Source: a virus. Taken from it: DNA of 48,115 bases. The DNA is taken from positions 1-48,115 of IMG/VR virus record IMGVR_UViG_3300021197_001580. One strand, 5' to 3'. This document shows positions 42,657-48,115 of the stretch, piece after piece (position 1 is the first letter of the stretch; every line of letters begins with the position of its first letter). Below the pieces are notes generated by a model. That model had not been told where the DNA came from, made no database searches, and worked only from the letters and a program-made list of their open reading frames with translations. Position numbers and translations under genes: made by a program.

Positions 42657-43135
42657 TTGCAGTATACCTCCGCATCCAGCTCACGATATTCGCGCACGGC
42701 CTGCCACAGCTCAGTCTGTTGGTGCTCACCGTCCGAGTCGCCATGCAAGAACAGCATCAGATGCGTCAGCTCATGTGTCAGAGAGGACTGATAGATACAC
42801 GACATGTACACCAGTGTAATCAGACCCTTAGGATGGGCTACTGTAGGTGTGTTGAACAGGCCCAGAGCTACCACAGGCACCTCGCCCTCACGATAGCGCT
42901 CAACCAAGGGCTCCTGCACGCGCACAACGAGACCATCAAGTGCTTCGTCGTCCTGGTCATATAGATCGCCCCAGGTCTCATCAATGATGCTCTCAACGGT
43001 GTCTTGGGCCCATTCGCGCTCCTCAAACACGAACTTGACCCCGTGACTGGTCGTAAAGCTGCCACTTGCGCATCCTGCAGATGAACTGCACATTACACAC
43101 AAAACAAGGTACAATACTAAAGATGTCCACTTCAT
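42653..43135 (-). CDS. Lipoprotein zinc metalloprotease
   Basis: A 160-residue product from ATG 43135 (AGGA 7 bases upstream). An N-terminal signal (MKWTSLVLYLVLCVMCSSS) ends in lipobox SAGC, Cys 22, so it should be a membrane-anchored lipoprotein. HELTH (H121-E122-H125) with a later H138 and E142 is a zincin site. An early-expressed, envelope-anchored protease might modify the cell surface or exclude other phages. Substrate unknown. Confidence 0.8.
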   Translation of the reverse strand: MKWTSLVLYLVLCVMCSSSAGCASGSFTTSHGVKFVFEEREWAQDTVESIIDETWGDLYDQDDEALDGLVVRVQEPLVERYREGEVPVVALGLFNTPTVAHPKGLITLVYMSCIYQSSLTHELTHLMLFLHGDSDGEHQQTELWQAVREYRELDAEVYCK

Positions 43136-43189
43136 TGCTTCATCCTGCCTTTCTTTGGTCATGCACTAAGTGCGCGGCCAATTATGTTG

Positions 43190-43399
43190 TTACCGCTGGC
43201 TCTTTAGTAACTCTAGATCGACGCTGTCCAGCATGTCACCAAGATCATGAGCTTCAATTGCCTCCTGAAGCTGATGCAGAGCCCACTCAGGCATTGTTGG
43301 ATCTAGGGGTTTTGCCTGAACCATAGCCCCTAGCTCTTCTTCTAGCATCTTAATGATGGCCAGTAGCACCATCTCGTTGTCTGTCATATCAAGTGTCAT
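43190..43399 (-). CDS. 69-residue acidic helical protein
   Basis: Acidic, Leu/Glu/Met-rich helix throughout. AGGAGACAGACA stands before ATG 43399. A 54-base gap separates it from the lipoprotein gene. Function unknown. Confidence 0.66.
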   Translation of the reverse strand: MTLDMTDNEMVLLAIIKMLEEELGAMVQAKPLDPTMPEWALHQLQEAIEAHDLGDMLDSVDLELLKSQR

Positions 43400-43410
43400 T
43401 GTCTGTCTCC

Positions 43411-43551
43411 TTAAAAGTGCTCTAATTCAGCTCTTAGTTCGAGTTCCCGGTCCATAAACCTACTCAGCCCAAGACGCAGCCATACAGAAAAAGGAGTCTG
43501 TGTCCACAGTACGTCAAGCGCCGTCAGCTGCTCTTTCCTAACGTTCTTCAT
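43411..43551 (-). CDS. 46-residue hypothetical protein
   Basis: ATG 43551 preceded by GAGGAG at 8 bases, TAA 43413-43411. Trp/Leu/Arg-rich (WLRLGLSRFMDRELELRAEL). Stop lies 2 bases after the previous gene end. Function unknown. Confidence 0.6.
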   Translation of the reverse strand: MKNVRKEQLTALDVLWTQTPFSVWLRLGLSRFMDRELELRAELEHF

Positions 43552-43553
43552 TC

Positions 43554-43772
43554 TCAAGCTCCTCTCTTTGCTAGCAGCGTACTCAGCACGCCCTTCCTAG
43601 TTGCTACATCGGCCCAGGCCTTCCGCGCGTTCTCATCGCACATCTCGGCCATATCCACAGCCTCAGTGACTGCGATGTCGGCAAAGTATATGTCCGAGTC
43701 AGTCACGGCCTCATCATACTCGATAGTCTCCACTTTGATGCCCATCTTGTGTAGTAGTTGTTCAAGATTCAT
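43554..43772 (-). CDS. 72-residue acidic protein
   Basis: Acidic protein (Asp/Glu-rich centre, one Cys at 45) with AGGTGG upstream. It is separated by two bases from its downstream neighbour and overlaps the previous gene by 11 bases. Function unknown. Confidence 0.64.
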   Translation of the reverse strand: MNLEQLLHKMGIKVETIEYDEAVTDSDIYFADIAVTEAVDMAEMCDENARKAWADVATRKGVLSTLLAKRGA

Positions 43773-43938
43773 CTTTAATCATCCACCTGCGCACGGCCAG
43801 CGTTAAACTGTCGCTATTAGCTCCAAAGAGTCGATTCCATAGCTCGTCATATTGTCGACCCTCAAGTGTATAGGACAGCTGTACTCCTACACTATAACGC
43901 AAGTCACTATGCAGTTCACTCCTCTTAATCAGTCCCAT
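43762..43938 (-). CDS. 58-residue protein with DELW motif
   Basis: ATG 43938 with GGAGG 7 bases upstream; it begins inside the regulator gene. Product carries LHSDLRYSVGVQLSYTLEG and then YDELWNRLFG, the same layout as the protein at 35242. Overlaps the next gene by 11 bases. Function unknown. Confidence 0.65.
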   Translation of the reverse strand: MGLIKRSELHSDLRYSVGVQLSYTLEGRQYDELWNRLFGANSDSLTLAVRRWMIKDES

Positions 43939-44627
43939 TGCCAATCCTCCGCGTGTTCAAGGTAAATCTCTTCAGCTGCACCATCTACAACCAGTAGGTC
44001 GGCCAGCTTATCGACTGGTGTCACTGCTCTCAATGCTTCAGGGCCCTTGATCTTCTTGACCTTGGTGTCCTTGATGCGCTCTAGCGCCTCGATATCGCAC
44101 TTCATGATATGTGATGCCGCGGGCACAGACACAAAATACTGAGCCAACTGCGCTTCTTGCACATCTTCAGCCGCAGCCTTGACTTGGGCAGTGTAAGCGT
44201 TGTTCTTGTACAAGAACTGACGCATAGCTATCATCATAAGCGCGCCCTTAGAGCAATTAGTGCGAAATGCCACGGCCTGCAGGTCATCAAGCTCAGTCTT
44301 AGGCACCATGAACGACATCTTAGTGAATTGGCGCTTGTATTGGCTGTCAGCTCGCTTGAATGAGCGCACAGTGGGCGCCTTCTCGTATGAGATGTTCTCG
44401 GTCATCCATCGGTACATGCGATCAGCCTCCTCAGGCCCAGGCAGCTGCTTGCCCCCCAAGTACCTATTCAATAGGTCACGACTAATACCTATCTGCTTGG
44501 CCATGAGCACCACAGTTACACCGCGCTGTCGCTGCACTAGACGCAACTTACTCGCAATAACCTCTGCAGTCTCCTTCTGCAGGCCCACAAGCGCAGCATG
44601 TAGGGTTGTCTGCCTCTTATTCTTCAT
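43929..44627 (-). CDS. Transcription regulator, HTH plus ribbon-helix-helix
   Basis: A 232-residue product with two DNA-binding regions. Residues about 25-80 form a Cro-type helix-turn-helix (VVLMAKQIGISRDLLNRYLGG at 39-59). Residues about 100-143 resemble a ribbon-helix-helix (beta strand KMSFMVP, then TELDDLQAVAFRTNCSKGAL). The remainder is helical and charged. ATGA overlap with the gene before it. Position early in the operon suits a regulator of the early-to-late switch or a host modulator. Confidence 0.75.
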   Translation of the reverse strand: MKNKRQTTLHAALVGLQKETAEVIASKLRLVQRQRGVTVVLMAKQIGISRDLLNRYLGGKQLPGPEEADRMYRWMTENISYEKAPTVRSFKRADSQYKRQFTKMSFMVPKTELDDLQAVAFRTNCSKGALMMIAMRQFLYKNNAYTAQVKAAAEDVQEAQLAQYFVSVPAASHIMKCDIEALERIKDTKVKKIKGPEALRAVTPVDKLADLLVVDGAAEEIYLEHAEDWQWD

Positions 44628-44812
44628 GACTCAGTCCACTCGCGTAGCTCCCTACGAAGTTCCCACAGAGGCATGCCCGCTGGGCGGCGATCAATCTTCC
44701 AGCGCAATTCTCTAGCTATGTCGTGGCCAAGTGGGACCCATTTAAGCTTGTTTATGGTCTGCATCACATTAAACATCAGCTTAAGCGAACGCATGTCATT
44801 AATTGCCCTCAT
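44624..44812 (-). CDS. 62-residue basic protein
   Basis: ATG 44812 preceded by GAGGAGAGG; longer in-frame starts lie in the neighbouring gene. Basic (Arg/Lys-rich) with Trp and His; overlaps neighbours by 4 (ATGA) and 14 bases. Function unknown. Confidence 0.64.
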   Translation of the reverse strand: MRAINDMRSLKLMFNVMQTINKLKWVPLGHDIARELRWKIDRRPAGMPLWELRRELREWTES

Positions 44813-44993
44813 GCTCAACCCTCTCCTCAAGTTCCCAGTCACAGTCATCGCCCAAGCAACTATATGAAAAGTCCTCATTCCCGTTATAATACAATGTACG
44901 TACAAGTAGCTTTGTATCGCACTTAGGGCACACTGTGCGCCTATACTTGCGCTGATACCACTTGTACCACCTGTGCACGACCCAATTAGTCAT
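44799..44993 (-). CDS. Zinc-ribbon protein
   Basis: A 64-residue product: basic aromatic N-terminus, then CPKC at 22-25 and C-x4-C at 46-51, followed by an acidic tail. A classic small zinc ribbon that could bind DNA, RNA or RNA polymerase. ATGA-coupled to the gene before it. Confidence 0.72.
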   Translation of the reverse strand: MTNWVVHRWYKWYQRKYRRTVCPKCDTKLLVRTLYYNGNEDFSYSCLGDDCDWELEERVEHEGN

Positions 44994-45196
44994 AGGTCAT
45001 GCTCCTGCATCCATTCATCAAAGGCCGCTTCCATAGCGTCGCCAACTTTAGCTCTCAACGCGTCAAAGTCATGTACTCTGCACTTTTGTGTGCGCATCTC
45101 CTCAATGCATGCTAGACAGCCAAACGCAGGATTGTTCTCATGCTGGCCTGCATCGTGCTCGTTTTCTAACCGTGTGTTATGTTCCGCTAATGACAC
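44990..45196 (-). CDS. 68-residue Cys/His-containing protein
   Basis: GTG 45196 with GGGAG about 5 bases upstream. The product has C-x2-C (27-30), C39 and several His, possibly metal-binding, in an acidic helical context. Overlaps the next gene by 4 bases and the previous by 20. Function unknown. Confidence 0.62.
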   Translation of the reverse strand: MSLAEHNTRLENEHDAGQHENNPAFGCLACIEEMRTQKCRVHDFDALRAKVGDAMEAAFDEWMQEHDL

Positions 45197-45365
45197 TGTG
45201 CTCTCCCTTGCGTATGTAGCCGACTTCTTCCATGAAATAGGCCGCCAGTGCTAGTGCGCACCGCTCAGCCTCGCCCTCTGTGAGGTCATGCCACTTGATA
45301 TCAGCCTTCAGTTGCTCTGTCCATGTCTTCATTATGTACAGGTCCAAGGTTTCCTTTTCTTGCAT
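45177..45365 (-). CDS. 62-residue acidic protein
   Basis: ATG 45365 with GGAGG 6 bases upstream, the best site of the local starts. Helical with Trp/Leu/Ala. Its first 65 bases overlap the end of the next gene in another frame. Function unknown. Confidence 0.63.
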   Translation of the reverse strand: MQEKETLDLYIMKTWTEQLKADIKWHDLTEGEAERCALALAAYFMEEVGYIRKGEHSVISGT

Positions 45366-45741
45366 TCTCAACCTCCATGCGCAGCCTTGCGCGCTCTTTA
45401 CTATGTAGATATCGCCGTCTCACACCAAGATTGGCCGAGTCCTCAATGAGCCTATCCAAGTTCATTGATGAGCCCTTGGCAACTACCATGTATGACCACA
45501 CACCGTCAATGTGCTCGCGTACGCTCATACGCGCTCGTGCCAAGGCCTGCGTGTAGGTCATGTTCTCAGCGCTGCCTAGTGGCTCTAGCTCGCGCACAAC
45601 AGAGCCTGCAACGTAACTATACACATACAGGTCCCAGTCCTGGGCCACGTCTAGTGCGCTCTTATCCGAGTAAAGAGGCCTATTAGCTGTTTTCTTGCTA
45701 TAGTTGTAATACCTAGCAGCTGATTTGTTTTCATTGTTCAT
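45301..45741 (-). CDS. 146-residue hypothetical protein
   Basis: ATG 45741 (ATGA overlap). Tyr/Asn/Arg-rich N-terminus, then a charged helical body with a strongly basic patch (RRRYLHSKERARLRMEVENARK, in pieces at about 107-128). No family recognised. It may bind nucleic acid. Confidence 0.66.
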   Translation of the reverse strand: MNNENKSAARYYNYSKKTANRPLYSDKSALDVAQDWDLYVYSYVAGSVVRELEPLGSAENMTYTQALARARMSVREHIDGVWSYMVVAKGSSMNLDRLIEDSANLGVRRRYLHSKERARLRMEVENARKGNLGPVHNEDMDRATEG

Positions 45742-45956
45742 TTGAACCACACTGCAACAAAGCCCAAGCACGTCATAAAGAACAGCAGCAGCTGACGCGT
45801 TATGATACGGTCAACACGCTTCATTTCCTGAACCATGCCGCGCATAGTCAACAACTGTGTCTCTGACAATGCCGTAAGCGTCATATTGACCTTGTCTTCG
45901 GGCGTGGCCGCATCATATTGCGCCTTAAACGCCTTCACTGCTTCATTATCATCCAT
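45738..45956 (-). CDS. 72-residue tail-anchored membrane protein
   Basis: A helical N-terminal part (about 1-50) and one C-terminal transmembrane helix (about 52-71, RQLLLFFMTCLGFVAVW). AAGGAGG is an ideal ribosome site. Topology would place the soluble part in the cytoplasm. An early membrane protein of this size could be a superinfection-exclusion or anti-holin-like factor. Confidence 0.7.
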   Translation of the reverse strand: MDDNEAVKAFKAQYDAATPEDKVNMTLTALSETQLLTMRGMVQEMKRVDRIITRQLLLFFMTCLGFVAVWFK

Positions 45957-46122
45957 TTGCTACCTCCTTACATACGGCCAAGATTGTGCTCGTGGCCAAG
46001 TGTGTGAATTCCTTATCGCTTACAATGCGCGTAAGCATGAAATTGGCCCAGCAGTCTTGATGCATGGCATGTGACTTCGCATGGGCTTTCCAATATCGCG
46101 CCGTTTGATGTAGTTTACTCAT
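45949..46122 (-). CDS. 57-residue His-rich protein
   Basis: ATG 46122 with AGGAG about 10 bases upstream, TGA 45951-45949 overlapping the next start by 8 bases. Product has several His and Lys residues in a helix. Function unknown. Confidence 0.62.
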   Translation of the reverse strand: MSKLHQTARYWKAHAKSHAMHQDCWANFMLTRIVSDKEFTHLATSTILAVCKEVANG

Positions 46123-46309
46123 CTTCTTCGTTCTCCTTTCGCATGTCTCGGTCAGTCTTTAAAGTACGTAAAATGGCCATTTCAGCCTCTCTGAGGCTAT
46201 CAACAACAGGCATTAGGTGTAACTTCTCATAACTGCGCTGAGCTAGCTCTAAAGCCTTGCGTAGCATCTGAGCGTGCTCACAGTTGCAATAGTCAGGATG
46301 CTTACTCAT
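46115..46309 (-). CDS. 64-residue helical protein with CNC-H cluster
   Basis: ATG 46309 with GGAGG 9 bases upstream (ATGA overlap). N-terminal HPDYCNCEHAQ may bind a metal; the rest is charged helix. Function unknown. Confidence 0.64.
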   Translation of the reverse strand: MSKHPDYCNCEHAQMLRKALELAQRSYEKLHLMPVVDSLREAEMAILRTLKTDRDMRKENEEDE

Positions 46310-46734
46310 CGCAATGAACCTCCGTTTGCGGCCTTAGCCTCTGCAAGCTCTATTTGCTCATCTTCAAGTCGCTCTTTCTCTTCTTCGTTCCACTCGGCTT
46401 CCTTGTCATCTAGTTCAGACTCAAGTCCACTGGCCCACAATTCAACTCCCATTGAAACATAATATACGGCCATACCAGCCCAAGACGTGCCAGTAGGAGG
46501 TGGAATCAACTCGACATACACTCCCTCTAGCTCGTCTAGAATATCATCGCCATGTTCAGACATAGTCTTAAGCGCCCACCAGTACGTTACAGCAGGCATA
46601 TAGGCCCCACTAGCACATCCACCTTGCACAATGGCTTGCACGTCATACACAGTGATATCCTGCTCAATCCATTCTGGCACATCAATGCCTAGCTCTTTGA
46701 CTTCCTTGTTGCCGAATTCGTCCTCAGTCGTCAT
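46306..46734 (-). CDS. 142-residue hypothetical protein
   Basis: Acidic protein with a Trp-, Val- and Pro-containing middle (YVELIPPPTGTSWAGMAVYY, about 73-92) and a long Glu/Lys helix at the end (about 105-140). No family recognised. Confidence 0.64.
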   Translation of the reverse strand: MTTEDEFGNKEVKELGIDVPEWIEQDITVYDVQAIVQGGCASGAYMPAVTYWWALKTMSEHGDDILDELEGVYVELIPPPTGTSWAGMAVYYVSMGVELWASGLESELDDKEAEWNEEEKERLEDEQIELAEAKAANGGSLR

Positions 46735-46943
46735 TGTCCTAGCTCCTCTCTAAGTTCAAGACACATCAAATCATGGTCGCTCATGAGGGGCAAGCCCAAA
46801 GTTGCGTCCATTGTCGGGGTCTGAAGGGCGTGGTGCGTGCTCTCAAGCTCGCCCAATACGCCCTCTAAGTCGCCCACAATGTGCACAACCTCTGCGTTGT
46901 GTGCGACAATGTTCTTGGTTTTATGTGTGTGTGTTCTAGTCAT
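46731..46943 (-). CDS. 70-residue hypothetical protein
   Basis: ATG 46943 with GGAGG 8 bases upstream; an upstream in-frame start at 46970 is less supported. His/Thr-rich N-terminus, then helix. ATGA overlap with the next gene. A 98-base gap lies upstream, holding no strong promoter that I can see. Confidence 0.6.
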   Translation of the reverse strand: MTRTHTHKTKNIVAHNAEVVHIVGDLEGVLGELESTHHALQTPTMDATLGLPLMSDHDLMCLELREELGQ

Positions 46944-47041
46944 GTTCATAGCCTCCATGCACCATATCATTGCAATAGGTGTACCAATGCATCTAAGAGG
47001 CTATTAGAGCCATTTAACGCACTGCGGCTATGACATCTATG

Positions 47042-47200
47042 TCAATCGCTATGAAAGACTTGCATAGCTTGGATGAGGTCGCGCCTGTAGTGTGGATGCA
47101 ACTCCCAAAAGAGGAGACGGCGTAGCTCGATGTTCATTGTAGTCCCGAACGACGCCCACAGAACCTTCTCTAGGCTCGTTTTAAGTTCTTTACTACTCAT
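47042..47200 (-). CDS. 52-residue hypothetical protein
   Basis: ATG 47200 overlaps the previous gene by 8 bases. Product: helical LKTSLEKVLWASFG, then RRLLFWELHPHYRRD. Shine-Dalgarno is weak. Function unknown. Confidence 0.58.
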   Translation of the reverse strand: MSSKELKTSLEKVLWASFGTTMNIELRRLLFWELHPHYRRDLIQAMQVFHSD

Positions 47201-47375
47201 TGTATAAAGCGTCCACTATAGTTGAGTAGTCAGATAGGCGCACAGAATACGCGCCCTCGGCCCAGATGCGGTCCATGAGACGATAACCTACCTGCGCTTC
47301 AAGCTGCGAGCGTGCTCGCCCTAGCGTAGCGTGCATAGGATGACGAAACGCGTCCATTACGTCCTTATGCAGCAT
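47193..47375 (-). CDS. 60-residue hypothetical protein
   Basis: ATG 47375 with GGGGAG about 9 bases upstream. Product LGRARSQLEAQVGYRLMDRIWAEG (in pieces) is helical and basic; style similar to other tiny proteins here. Overlaps its neighbours by 8 and 11 bases. Function unknown. Confidence 0.6.
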   Translation of the reverse strand: MLHKDVMDAFRHPMHATLGRARSQLEAQVGYRLMDRIWAEGAYSVRLSDYSTIVDALYNE

Positions 47376-47514
47376 CGTGTGTTTCTCCCCTCAACTCGTC
47401 CGCAAGCGCCCAAACCGCTCCTCTGATACCTATGCGCCCCGCGAGCGAATTGGTCAACGCAATACAGAACCGCGGGTCCATCCCAGATATTAGTGAGTGC
47501 CAATTGTACTGCAT
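47365..47514 (-). CDS. 49-residue hypothetical protein
   Basis: ATG 47514 with GAGGAG about 8 bases upstream, TAA 47367-47365. Helical, with Trp and Arg. Overlaps the next gene by 11 bases. A sigma-70-like promoter lies just upstream (47535-47563). Function unknown. Confidence 0.62.
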   Translation of the reverse strand: MQYNWHSLISGMDPRFCIALTNSLAGRIGIRGAVWALADELRGETHDAA

Positions 47515-47534
47515 ATGTGCTCTCCTCTGAGCCC

Positions 47535-47563
47535 AATATGCGCGCGCTCTATGTGCGTGTCAA
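47535..47563 (-). promoter_or_regulatory. Sigma-70-like promoter, third copy of a repeated element
   Basis: On the minus strand TTGACA (47563-47558) is followed after 17 bases by CATATT (47540-47535). The segment GCACTTGACACGC-CAT is clearly related to the two sites at 47871-47885 and 48049-48063 but has lost the -12 TTGC. The transcript would start about 47528, next to the ribosome site of the 47365-47514 gene. Confidence 0.45.
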
Positions 47564-47581
47564 GTGCGTTGGCCGCGTTAG

Positions 47582-47857
47582 CTATACTTGCCCGTTTTGC
47601 TTAAGAAAGCCGTGTGTGCTCTTGGCCCCAAGCGTGCTGAACACGGCGAACACTTCGACCGGTTCCAACTCCTCATTAAGGACCTCGACTACTTCCGCAT
47701 ACGCGTCGAGCTGCCATCCGTCAATGTACGCTTGCGCGCCGTCGTGTGTGTGGAAGTGCATGTAATTGCACTCATAATTGGCCTCGTCATTGCGCGCGGC
47801 CCGGCGCTGTGCGTTGAGTGTGCTACGTGCGGCGAAGTATGCGTTGTTGTGATTCAT
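47582..47857 (-). CDS. 91-residue hypothetical protein
   Basis: The first good gene of the leftward block. Ala/Arg/Asn/Tyr-rich N-terminus (possible RNA/DNA contact), His-rich YMHFHTHDGAQAYIDGW (about 32-48), then acidic strand-helix part. The start is just downstream of the sigma-54-like site at 47871-47885 (predicted +1 about 47859, almost leaderless). Function unknown. Confidence 0.62.
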   Translation of the reverse strand: MNHNNAYFAARSTLNAQRRAARNDEANYECNYMHFHTHDGAQAYIDGWQLDAYAEVVEVLNEELEPVEVFAVFSTLGAKSTHGFLKQNGQV

Positions 47858-47870
47858 GCCGCCCTAGAGT

Positions 47871-47885
47871 GCAATGAGCGTGCCA
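47871..47885 (-). promoter_or_regulatory. Sigma-54-like promoter, copy B
   Basis: Minus-strand TGGCAC (47885-47880), 5 bases, TTGC (47874-47871), then A. This matches the RpoN consensus TGGCACG-N4-TTGCW in full. It lies between the stop region of a possible 24-codon frame and the 47582-47857 gene. A sigma-54 promoter would need an enhancer-binding activator from the host. Confidence 0.55.
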
Positions 47886-48048
47886 AGTGCTCTCCTGGCC
47901 CCATACGTACAGTGCTGCGCTGCGTCATGCGACATCCATGTCAATGCGCTATGCAATCTTTGCGATGTAAGTCCGTGTGTGTGCTGTGATGCGCGCGCGC
48001 ATGCGTACAGGCGGTCTTCTATGTGGTCATGCTACTACCATCGCTCAC

Positions 48049-48063
48049 GCAAGAACCGTGCCA
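48049..48063 (-). promoter_or_regulatory. Sigma-54-like promoter, copy A
   Basis: Minus-strand TGGCAC (48063-48058), 5 bases, TTGC (48052-48049), then G. Upstream it shares GGGCCCAGAGG-type sequence with copy B. Predicted start of transcription is about 48037. It would drive the leftward early block. Confidence 0.55.
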
Positions 48064-48115
48064 AGTCCTCTGGGCCCGGGGAGGGTACGTATTCTTTTTA
48101 AGATGGATACCATTC

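Larger units (their letters stand above)
47858..48115. other. Right-end control region without a convincing gene
   Basis: 258 bases holding the two sigma-54-like sites and no convincing gene. A 24-codon minus-strand frame (47854-47928) ends in an ATGA overlap with the first real gene and could be a leader peptide; support is weak. If the genome is circular or permuted, this region joins the left end and the two divergent blocks share one control region. Confidence 0.4.

Noticed and set aside
45530-45560. CTTGGCACG in the gene at 45301 as another sigma-54 site
   Set aside because: No TTGC at the proper distance; it is coding sequence.
47854-47928. 24-codon frame ending in ATGA overlap with the first leftward gene
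   Set aside because: Could be a leader peptide but has no good ribosome site and contains the sigma-54-like copy B; too short to support.
1-48115. tRNA genes, CRISPR arrays, insertion sequences, integrase, phage RNA polymerase
   Set aside because: No cloverleaf, repeat-spacer pattern, transposase or recombinase motif or polymerase motif was seen in reading; tRNA absence would need a dedicated scan to be certain.

Overview
The window reads as most or all of the genome of a tailed double-stranded DNA phage with a podovirus-like virion. A large terminase, portal, acidic scaffold, major capsid protein, adaptor-like connector, propeller-like tail protein and several ejection-type proteins lie in classical order. 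There is no tape measure, sheath, major tail tube, integrase, RNA polymerase or tRNA that I can recognise. The amidase endolysin, the small membrane and spanin-like lysis proteins and a lipobox protein point to a Gram-negative host. Gene order does not match a named phage I can identify with confidence.

Layout: two transcription blocks start near the two ends and converge at about 29.5 kb. The rightward block (about 0.6-29.5 kb) holds, in order: small leader genes, packaging (TerL 1955-3880, portal 4440-6767), scaffold and capsid (6834-9099), small beta-rich virion proteins, a hairpin terminator (9909-9945), appendage proteins including a putative TIM-barrel glycosidase (11639-12700), connector and tail proteins (13332-17093), a fibre-like protein, ejection proteins (18313-23887), a LamG-like fibre (24354-26363), a lysis cassette (26365-27878), a metallophosphoesterase and a zinc ribbon. 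Most neighbours are coupled by TAATG or ATGA overlaps.

The leftward block (48.0 to 29.5 kb) carries early and replication functions. Near its right end are two sites that match the sigma-54 consensus, followed by about 25 very small genes mixed with a HTH+RHH regulator, a lipoprotein metalloprotease and a RepA-like ATPase with a winged-helix tail. Next come a MazG-like protein and a DUF6745-like protein. A strong terminator (38178-38214) and a new promoter precede a virion-like gene (36933-38135), which is followed by an SF2 helicase, a RecB-type PD-(D/E)XK nuclease, a RecA-like ATPase and a DUF669-like candidate ssDNA-binding protein. A second terminator (32659-32702) separates this recombination module from a family A DNA polymerase whose N-terminus is a [4Fe-4S] UDG-like domain.

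At least fourteen genes of 46-62 codons, which a length cutoff easily misses, were read by hand; start/stop overlaps and Shine-Dalgarno sites support most of them. The left 600 bases are the least certain part. Functions are assigned from motifs seen in translation; no database search was run.
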